From Chlamydiia bacterium (lineage in GTDB: Bacteria > Chlamydiota > Chlamydiia > Chlamydiales > JAAZZY01): a DNA stretch of 5,170 bases. The stretch's first letter is position 1. Every line of letters begins with the position of its first letter. Both the position numbers and the translations under genes were made by a program. Where the stretch lies: the NCBI GenBank assembly GCA_014239035.1, contig JAAZZY010000103.1:1-5170 (forward strand), read 5' to 3'. Of the stretch, positions 1 through 5,170 are shown piece by piece. The notes beneath the pieces are model-generated. The model was given only the letters and a program-made list of their open reading frames with translations, did no database searches and had not been told where the DNA came from.

Positions 1-503
1 ATCATCTGAGAAATAGTTGCAAATTCTTTTACTTGATTAACTAGCTTAAGGTTTCCTTCATTACGATTATAATCAATCTCAAGATCGCCTCCCAATAGAG
101 ATCTTGCATTATCATTAAGTTCTTTTTTTAAATTTTGAATGGTTTTGGGAATATAGGAGAGCACTTCTTGAACATCTAGTAAGGGAATCTGATCGACATG
201 TTTTAAATGCTCTTTTGTATCTATTAATGGTCCTGCTCCCTTTCCAAAACCGATTTTAAAATCTAAGGTCTGCAAAATCAAAAGAATATCTGCAAACATA
301 ATAGCTGCATCAAAACCAAATTTCTTAATGGGCAAAAGGGTAATTTGCGTGGCAAGATCAGGGTTAGCGCACAGCTCTAAAAAGGAATATTTTTCTTTGA
401 GGTCGCGATACTCTTTCATGTAGCGGCCGGCTTGTCTCATAAGCCAGATCGGTGGCCGAGGTGTCTTTTTACACCTCAGCGCATCAAGCATCAAGCTATC
501 CAT
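1..503 (-). CDS. hemE: Uroporphyrinogen decarboxylase, N-terminal part (runs off left edge)
   Basis: HemE converts uroporphyrinogen III to coproporphyrinogen III by removing four acetate carboxyl groups, a cytosolic step of haem synthesis. The visible 167 codons carry the family's N-terminal signature IWLMRQAGRY (residues 19-28), including the two arginines that bind substrate carboxylates (R23 and R27 here, equivalent to human R37 and R41). They also carry FDAAIMFADIL (64-74), whose aspartate D72 matches the catalytic aspartate D86 of the human enzyme. A GKGAGP loop follows at 87-92. The start is well fixed: an in-frame TAA lies directly before the ATG at 503-501, and that ATG overlaps the tkt stop by 8 bp. 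M5 (491-489) is the only close alternative; neither start has a clear Shine-Dalgarno sequence. Oddity: after about residue 130 the frame stays open but lacks the expected PLIGF-type segment. The gene may therefore carry an insertion, be divergent, or be rearranged. Family assignment is firm; an intact enzyme is less certain. Confidence 0.88.
   Translation of the reverse strand, partial: MDSLMLDALRCKKTPRPPIWLMRQAGRYMKEYRDLKEKYSFLELCANPDLATQITLLPIKKFGFDAAIMFADILLILQTLDFKIGFGKGAGPLIDTKEHLKHVDQIPLLDVQEVLSYIPKTIQNLKKELNDNARSLLGGDLEIDYNRNEGNLKLVNQVKEFATISQM
458..477. repeat. Perfect 7-bp inverted repeat just inside hemE
   Basis: GAGGTGT (458-464) and ACACCTC (471-477) are exact reverse complements around a 6-base loop. 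In the hemE message this hairpin covers codons 9-16, within 50 bases of the start codon and just downstream of the tkt stop. There is no T run beside it on either strand, so it is not a typical terminator. It falls in the variable stretch between the N-terminal helix and the conserved RQAGRY motif. A structural role in the RNA is possible but unproven. Confidence 0.5.
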
Positions 504-2490
504 TTAAGATACGCTCTAATATTGAATCAGATGTAAATCCAAACTCTGTTTTCAAAACAGATGCTGGAGCTGATGCTCCAAAAGATTCCATGCAAATGGC
601 AATGCCATCTAAACCAATGTATTTATGCCAGCCTTGATCAACTCCTGCTTCAACAGAAACTCTTTTTCCGAGGTCTCCGCCAATAATACTCTCTTTGTAA
701 TCATCATCTTGATCTTCAAAGATCTCCCAGCAGGGCATTGAAACAACACGTGCTTTTTTACCTAGTTTGCTCATTTGTTTTGCTACATCGACTGCCAAGG
801 CTACTTCTGAGCCTGTTGCAAAAAGAGTAAAATCAGGCTTGCCGCCTTCTTCTTTAACAATGATGTATGCTCCCTTGCCCACACCTTCTTCATAAGGTAC
901 ATCTGTATGAGGGAGGTTGGAGAGCTTTTGGCGCGTTAAAATAATAGCTGATGGTCCCTCATATTTTAGAGCTGCAAGCCAACACATTTTAGTTTCGTTT
1001 GTATCTGCTGGTCTAAAGAAATGAAGGTTAGGAATGGTGCGCAGTGAAGCGTAGTGTTCAACAGGCTGATGCGTCGGGCCATCTTCCCCTAAAAAGATTG
1101 AATCATGAGTAAATTGATAAATTACCTGATACTTAGATAGTGAAGCGAGGCGAATCGCATTTCTCATGTAATCTGAGAATGTTAAAAAAGTTCCGCAAAA
1201 TGGAGTGATCATCTGCGTGCGATACAGGCCTGCACAGATCGTTGCCATTCCAAATTCTCTTACGCCAAACTTGAGGTTGCGACCAGAGAAATCCTTTGGA
1301 GTGATAATAGGAAACTCATTCATCATTGTTTTATCTGATCCTGATAGATCTGCAGATCCTCCATATAAAAAAGGAAGCTCTTTAGAAAGCATATGAATCA
1401 CTTCTTGAGAGGCGCTGCGCCCAGCAATAGGATCTTCAACTTCGAGTGATTTTAACTGAGCCTCTATGCCATCTGGGAGACGCTTATTAGCCATCAATTC
1501 AAACTCTTGATAGAACTTGGGATTCTCTTTGGCCCACTCATCAAATTTTTGCTGCCATTTTTGTTGAGCCTCTTTAAGTTTTACACGCTTTTGTTCAAAG
1601 AATGAAACAACTGCTTGAGGAATGTAAAATTCTTCTAAAGGAAGTCCCAAAGCTTCTTTGGTCGCTTTTACTTCATCAGGACCAAGAGGGGAGCCGTGTG
1701 CTTTGTGTGAACCAGCTTTATGAGGAGATCCCTTTCCAATCACTGTATGTAAAATTACAAGAGCAGGCTTGCTTTGGTCAGAGCGAAGTTCATCTAAAAC
1801 TTTCTTCATCGCATCAAAGTCATACCCGTCAATTTCAAAAACTTCAAAGCCGTATGATTTATAACGTAGCTTAGTCTCTTCAGAGCAGCATTCATTTAAG
1901 GGGCCATCCAAACATATTTGGTTGGAGTCATATAAAAGAATGAGATTATTTAAATTTAAGTGTCCAGCAAAGCTAGAGGCTTCAGATGAGATTCCCTCCA
2001 TAATGCAGCCATCTCCAGCAAGGCAAAAAACCTTACTGTCAAAAATCTTATGTTTGTTTGTGTTGAATTTTTTACCCAGAATTTTAAGTCCTAGTGCCAT
2101 TCCCACAGCATTTCCAACACCCTGACCAAGAGGGCCTGTTGTGACTTCAATTCCATCAGTATGTGGAAATTCGGGATGCCCAGGTGTCTTAGAGCCCCAT
2201 TGGCGGAAGTTTTTGATGTCATCGAGTGTGAGTTTGTAGCCTGATAGATGTAGAAGGGAGTATTGAAGCATGCAGCCGTGGCCCGCAGATAAAACAAATC
2301 GATCGCGGTTTAACCAATTAGAATCACTGGGGTTATAGCGCAAGGCCTCTCCCCATAAGAAAGCACCAATCTCAGCGCAGCCAAGAGGAAGCCCTGGGTG
2401 GCCAGAATTTGCTTTTTGAACAGCATCCATTGATAAAATTCTAATGGTGTCTGCGACTTTTTGTAGGGTCTGCTTATCTTCGGTGTCCAT
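496..2490 (-). CDS. tkt: Transketolase
   Basis: Transketolase is a thiamine-diphosphate and divalent-metal enzyme that moves two-carbon ketol units between sugar phosphates in the non-oxidative pentose phosphate pathway, acting as a cytosolic dimer. The 664-residue length matches the bacterial family. Numbering from the preferred start: SGHPG with H31, SAGHG with H71, TPGHPE with H105, the cofactor/metal motif from GDG (159-161) to N190, the pyrimidine-domain catalytic glutamate E412 in VREFGMA, and H474 in EDGPTHQP. These agree with E. coli TktA H26, H66, H100, E411 and H473. The frame is also open to an ATG at 2523, adding 11 residues (MLNRIVKTGKY). I prefer the ATG at 2490 because it has AGGA six bases upstream, while the upstream ATG has no Shine-Dalgarno match and its extension does not look like the family N-terminus. 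The stop codon overlaps the hemE start, suggesting one leftward operon. All catalytic residues checked are present. Confidence 0.97.
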   Translation of the reverse strand: MDTEDKQTLQKVADTIRILSMDAVQKANSGHPGLPLGCAEIGAFLWGEALRYNPSDSNWLNRDRFVLSAGHGCMLQYSLLHLSGYKLTLDDIKNFRQWGSKTPGHPEFPHTDGIEVTTGPLGQGVGNAVGMALGLKILGKKFNTNKHKIFDSKVFCLAGDGCIMEGISSEASSFAGHLNLNNLILLYDSNQICLDGPLNECCSEETKLRYKSYGFEVFEIDGYDFDAMKKVLDELRSDQSKPALVILHTVIGKGSPHKAGSHKAHGSPLGPDEVKATKEALGLPLEEFYIPQAVVSFFEQKRVKLKEAQQKWQQKFDEWAKENPKFYQEFELMANKRLPDGIEAQLKSLEVEDPIAGRSASQEVIHMLSKELPFLYGGSADLSGSDKTMMNEFPIITPKDFSGRNLKFGVREFGMATICAGLYRTQMITPFCGTFLTFSDYMRNAIRLASLSKYQVIYQFTHDSIFLGEDGPTHQPVEHYASLRTIPNLHFFRPADTNETKMCWLAALKYEGPSAIILTRQKLSNLPHTDVPYEEGVGKGAYIIVKEEGGKPDFTLFATGSEVALAVDVAKQMSKLGKKARVVSMPCWEIFEDQDDDYKESIIGGDLGKRVSVEAGVDQGWHKYIGLDGIAICMESFGASAPASVLKTEFGFTSDSILERILNG

Positions 2491-2494
2491 GTAC

Positions 2495-2501
2495 TTTCCT
2501 G
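2495..2501 (-). promoter_or_regulatory. Shine-Dalgarno site that decides the tkt start
   Basis: Read on the minus strand, the sequence ACAGGAAAGTAC directly precedes the ATG at 2490. Its AGGA core is six bases from the start codon, a normal spacing. The alternative ATG at 2523 is preceded only by AT-rich sequence (CCTTTTATT), so this site is the main sequence argument for the shorter protein. Confidence 0.65.
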
Positions 2502-2557
2502 TTTTAACAATTCGATTAAGCATAATAAAAGGTTTATTTAAAGAAGAAAAGGGAAAA

Positions 2558-2586
2558 TTGATTTTGTATAATAAGAGCGTTATATT
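2558..2586 (+). promoter_or_regulatory. Candidate sigma70-type promoter for sixA
   Basis: TTGATT at 2558-2563 (4 of 6 to the -35 consensus) and TATATT at 2581-2586 (5 of 6 to the -10 consensus) are separated by exactly 17 bp. They would start transcription near 2593, about 20 bases before the sixA ATG, leaving room for the Shine-Dalgarno at 2601-2607. A perfect TATAAT also lies inside the spacer at 2567-2572, but its -35 partner at the right distance is poor. The region is very AT-rich, so chance matches are likely; this is a prediction from consensus only. Confidence 0.4.
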
Positions 2587-2600
2587 CTAATAGGAAAAGT

Positions 2601-2607
2601 AGAGAGG
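2601..2607 (+). promoter_or_regulatory. Shine-Dalgarno site of sixA
   Basis: AGAGAGG sits six bases upstream of the ATG at 2614, close to the AGGAGG consensus, and supports that start codon. Confidence 0.6.
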
Positions 2608-2613
2608 CTTATT

Positions 2614-3093
2614 ATGAAAAAACTCATACTTATGCGGCACGCAATTGCTGATGATCACTTTAAAGGTAATGACATGAGTCGGCCCCTAACAACTGAAGGA
2701 GAGCATGTTCAGCTGGAAATTGCTCATTTTATGCATAAGCATGCCTTTAAAATTGATGGGATCTTATATTCGCCATTTCTACGGGCTGAGCAATCAGCTC
2801 AGATCATAGGACAAGAATACCCACAGGCAAATTTATTCAAAGAGCCAGCCCTTGGCAATGTCTTTGATTCTTTTACGGTTCTTAAGCATATAGATCAAAA
2901 GGGTCTTACGAATGTTCTAATTGTCGGACATGCTCCCACGTTGTCAGTTTTTGCCTCTTCTCTTCTCAAAAGCCCCAAACCCTTAAAATTTGAGAAAAGC
3001 GGTGGGGTGATCCTAGACTTCTCAAAAGAGATTGATTTTGGGCAGGGCAATATCTCTGGGATGTTTTCCCCTAAAGACATTACTCAAAGCTAA
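2614..3093 (+). CDS. sixA: Phosphohistidine phosphatase SixA (histidine phosphatase superfamily)
   Basis: SixA proteins are small, single-domain, metal-independent phosphatases of the phosphoglycerate-mutase-like branch that remove phosphate from histidine. In E. coli the known targets are a histidine phosphotransfer domain (ArcB) and the nitrogen phosphotransferase carrier NPr. The 159-residue product is the usual length. It shows the catalytic MRHA motif (R8, H9, with H9 as the presumed phospho-acceptor), the RPLTTEGE segment (23-30), SPFLRAEQ (53-60) with active-site R57, and VGHAPTL (104-110) with the second catalytic histidine H106. The C-terminal MFSPKDI resembles the MSPCNL ending of E. 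coli SixA. The start has a good Shine-Dalgarno. It is transcribed divergently from tkt and leads toward alaS. No sensor kinase, HPt protein or PTS gene is in the window, so its substrate here is unknown. A more general phosphatase of the superfamily is possible, but SPFLRAEQ favours SixA. Confidence 0.9.
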   Translation: MKKLILMRHAIADDHFKGNDMSRPLTTEGEHVQLEIAHFMHKHAFKIDGILYSPFLRAEQSAQIIGQEYPQANLFKEPALGNVFDSFTVLKHIDQKGLTNVLIVGHAPTLSVFASSLLKSPKPLKFEKSGGVILDFSKEIDFGQGNISGMFSPKDITQS

Positions 3094-3205
3094 GCTAAAG
3101 AGTAGGGCAAGTATAGGTAAATATTTCCTAGTATGTGATCTTCTTTCACCAAAATAGCAAATTTGGTATCCTCGTGTATTCTATTTATTAAATTATTTTA
3201 TATTT
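3094..3205 (+). other. AT-rich spacer between sixA and alaS, no clear terminator
   Basis: This 112-bp gap contains no credible open reading frame. It holds an interrupted palindrome at 3114-3130 (TAGG and CCTA arms around AAATATTT) and a 6-bp inverted repeat ACCAAA/TTTGGT at 3148-3153 and 3162-3167 with an 8-base loop. Neither is followed by a T run, so neither looks like an intrinsic terminator. A weak promoter-like pair is TTGGTA (3163-3168) and TATTAA (3186-3191), 17 bp apart. The 20 bases before the alaS ATG contain no guanine. Confidence 0.5.
3163..3191 (+). promoter_or_regulatory. Weak candidate promoter for alaS
   Basis: TTGGTA (4 of 6 to the -35 consensus) and TATTAA (4 of 6 to the -10 consensus) are separated by 17 bp. 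If used, transcription would begin near 3198, giving a leader of only about eight bases before the alaS ATG. In sequence this AT-rich the match could easily be chance. Confidence 0.22.
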
Positions 3206-5170
3206 ATGCTTTCAACACAGATTCGCCGCAATTTTATCAAATATTTTGTAGAAGCACAGCATCGTCATTTACCCTCATCTTCTGTAGTGCCCCACAATGA
3301 TCCCACACTTCTTTTCTGTAACGCTGGGATGAACCAATTTAAAAGTTATTTTTTAGGTAAGGAAGAGCCGCCGACTAATAGAGCTGTGACTTCTCAAAAA
3401 TGTATAAGAGTGGGTGGAAAGCACAATGATCTAGAAAATGTTGGGCATACGACAAGGCACCTTACTTTTTTTGAGATGCTCGGAAACTTCTCTTTTGGAG
3501 ATTATTTTAAAGAAGAAGCTATTAGCTTTGCGTGGGAAGTCGTACAAAAAGTTTTAGAGCTCAATTTAGATAAGATCTGGGTAAGCGTATATGAAGATGA
3601 TGAAGAATCTTATGAGCTTTGGAAAAAACATGTCCCGACTTCAAGAATTGCACGTCTTGGAGCAGCAGACAACTTTTGGCAGATGGGTGATGTTGGACCT
3701 TGTGGACCATGCGCTGAGCTTCTCTATGATAGGGGAGCAGAATTTGGAAATGCAAAAGATCCATCAGAAGATGCACTAGGTGAGCGTTTCTTTGAATTTT
3801 GGAATCTTGTCTTTATGCAGTATAACAAAGAAAGAGATGGGACGCTTAGGCCCCTTCCAAAACCCTCTGTTGACACTGGAATGGGCCTTGAGAGAATTGT
3901 CAGCTTGAAAATGGGAGTCGATACTGTATTTGAAGGAGATCTATTGAGAGCCCTCATTTCAAAATGTGAAGATCAATTTAAGCTTAAATATGAAGATCAA
4001 AATAAAGAGCACAAGGCAGCCTTTAATGTTATTGCCGATCACTTAAGATGTCTATCTTTTGCAATCGCAGATGGTGCGCAACCAAGTAACATTGAGCGGG
4101 GGTATGTCCTTCGTAAAGTGCTTCGCCGAGCCGTTCGTTATGCAAGGATGTTAGGATCACAAAAACCGTTTATGGCAAAGGTTCTTCCAGAGCTTGTTCA
4201 TTTAATGGGTGAAGATTTTCCAGAGCTCAAAAAGTCAGAAGATAAAATTGCAGAGATTTTAACTTTAGAGGAAGAAGCTTTTATAAGGACCCTCAAAAAA
4301 GGAGGGAATCTTTTAAATCAAGTCATCAAAAAATCAAAAGACGATAAGTCTAAACTAATTTCTGGTGATGATGCTTTTTTACTTAAAGACACCTATGGTC
4401 TTCCTGTTGATGAAATTAAACTCATGGCCAAGGACAATCATCTTACAGTAGATATCTCACGTTTTACAGAACTTGAGAAGCAGGCTAAAGAGCTCTCTAA
4501 AAAAACTCATAAAACAGCACTTCAAGAAGTCTCAGATGATTTCTATAGTGAATTTCTAAAAGAAAAAGCTCCGTCTAAATTCTGTGGATTTGATAAAGTT
4601 CATATTCAAGCTAAAGTCTTAGGTATTATTTATAACGATCAATGGGTAGATCAAATCTCAACAGATCAAAAAGGGTCCATTGTCTTAGATAAAACTGTTT
4701 TTTATCCTGAAAAAGGTGGACAAGTTGGAGATAGCGGAACTCTGCATACTGGTGATGTTCTTTTTGATGTCTACGATACACAGTCTCCATTCAATGATCT
4801 AATAGTTCAGCATGGTAAAATGAGCAGCGGCGAAATTAAAGTTGGAGATACTCTAACTGCAGATCTCAATGAAAATCGCCGCAAAAAAATTGAGGCCAAT
4901 CACAGTGCCACGCACCTCCTTCACTGGGCCCTTCAAAAGGTATTGGGTGAGCATATTAGGCAAGCTGGATCGCTTGTGGGTGAAAAAAGATTACGTTTTG
5001 ACTTTTCTCACCACAAAGCTTTAACCCCTGAGAAACTCATAGAAATTGAAGATCTCATTAATGAGAAAATTCGTGAGAACCCAGCTTTAACAACTTATGA
5101 GCTGACCTACCAAGAAGCTCAGAAAAAAACTGAGATCAAACAATTTTTTGGCGAGAAATATGGTTTAACT
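3206..5170 (+). CDS. alaS: Alanyl-tRNA synthetase, N-terminal 655 residues (runs off right edge)
   Basis: AlaS charges tRNA(Ala) with alanine and hydrolyses mischarged Ser- and Gly-tRNA(Ala); it is a cytosolic class II synthetase, about 870-880 residues in most bacteria. The catalytic core aligns with E. coli from the first residues: PHNDPTLLFCNAGMNQFK (29-46), VGGKHNDLENVG (69-80), FFEMLGNFSFGDYF (88-101), NFWQMGD (156-162), GPCGPCAE (164-171), and class II motif 3 in VDTGMGLERI (222-231, D223). The tRNA-recognition region carries IERGYVLRKVLRRAVRY (296-312). The editing domain starts around YPEKGGQVGD (500-509) and includes HSATH (566-570), whose histidines are zinc ligands and editing residues. 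The window ends about a dozen residues before the expected CGGTH motif, so the remaining editing site and C-terminal domain lie outside. The frame is open to the edge. The ATG gives a family-length N-terminus but has no Shine-Dalgarno. Confidence 0.97.
   Translation, partial: MLSTQIRRNFIKYFVEAQHRHLPSSSVVPHNDPTLLFCNAGMNQFKSYFLGKEEPPTNRAVTSQKCIRVGGKHNDLENVGHTTRHLTFFEMLGNFSFGDYFKEEAISFAWEVVQKVLELNLDKIWVSVYEDDEESYELWKKHVPTSRIARLGAADNFWQMGDVGPCGPCAELLYDRGAEFGNAKDPSEDALGERFFEFWNLVFMQYNKERDGTLRPLPKPSVDTGMGLERIVSLKMGVDTVFEGDLLRALISKCEDQFKLKYEDQNKEHKAAFNVIADHLRCLSFAIADGAQPSNIERGYVLRKVLRRAVRYARMLGSQKPFMAKVLPELVHLMGEDFPELKKSEDKIAEILTLEEEAFIRTLKKGGNLLNQVIKKSKDDKSKLISGDDAFLLKDTYGLPVDEIKLMAKDNHLTVDISRFTELEKQAKELSKKTHKTALQEVSDDFYSEFLKEKAPSKFCGFDKVHIQAKVLGIIYNDQWVDQISTDQKGSIVLDKTVFYPEKGGQVGDSGTLHTGDVLFDVYDTQSPFNDLIVQHGKMSSGEIKVGDTLTADLNENRRKKIEANHSATHLLHWALQKVLGEHIRQAGSLVGEKRLRFDFSHHKALTPEKLIEIEDLINEKIRENPALTTYELTYQEAQKKTEIKQFFGEKYGLT

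Noticed and set aside
452..637. Plus-strand open frame of 61 codons across the tkt-hemE junction
   Set aside because: It lies antisense to two well-supported genes, has no ribosome site and no recognisable motif.
2091..2510. Extra minus-strand open frames inside the 5' part of tkt
   Set aside because: They are alternative-frame shadows of a clear transketolase coding sequence with all catalytic motifs.
2522..2573. Minus-strand promoter for tkt with TATTAT at 2527-2522 or 2573-2568
   Set aside because: Neither has a convincing -35 element at 16-18 bp, and such hexamers are expected by chance in this AT-rich gap; a tkt promoter probably exists here but I cannot place it.
3083..3104. ACTC/GAGT and AGC/GCT short arms around the sixA stop as a terminator
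   Set aside because: The arms are 3-4 bp with an internal mismatch loop and no T tract follows.
3148..3167. ACCAAA/TTTGGT hairpin as a terminator for sixA
   Set aside because: The stem is only 6 bp, AT-rich, and is not followed by a T run on the plus strand.
3561..3957. Short open frames on both strands inside alaS
   Set aside because: They overlap the strongly conserved AlaS catalytic core and show no independent features.

Overview
The window reads as a piece of an AT-rich bacterial chromosome made of housekeeping genes, most likely from a member of the Chlamydiae outside the Chlamydiaceae (an 'environmental' chlamydia). This placement is an inference. It rests on a tkt product whose N-terminal half resembles chlamydial transketolases, and on tkt, alaS and hemE lying close together, as I recall them doing near hemE-mfd-alaS-tkt in Chlamydia trachomatis. 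No mobile element, CRISPR array, tRNA, rRNA or phage gene is visible.

Layout: positions 1-503 (minus strand) hold the N-terminal part of a hemE-type uroporphyrinogen decarboxylase gene that runs off the left edge. It overlaps by 8 bp the end of tkt (minus strand, 496-2490 with the start I prefer), a complete transketolase gene. A divergent AT-rich intergenic region (2491-2613) separates tkt from a complete small gene on the plus strand, sixA (2614-3093, phosphohistidine phosphatase). After a 112-bp gap comes alaS (plus strand, from 3206), alanyl-tRNA synthetase. It runs off the right edge after 655 codons, just before the second half of its editing-site zinc motif.

Together: tkt and hemE form a tightly packed leftward pair (non-oxidative pentose phosphate pathway and haem synthesis) that is probably co-transcribed and perhaps translationally coupled. 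sixA and alaS run rightward with no convincing terminator between them, so they may share a transcript or have separate promoters. The gene products have no obvious joint pathway.

I found no clear new biological system. The points most worth a second look are: (a) the HemE reading frame matches the family up to about residue 130 and then lacks the expected conserved glycine/proline-rich segment; (b) a perfect 7-bp hairpin sits just inside hemE; (c) alaS lacks a Shine-Dalgarno sequence; (d) sixA is inserted between tkt and alaS.
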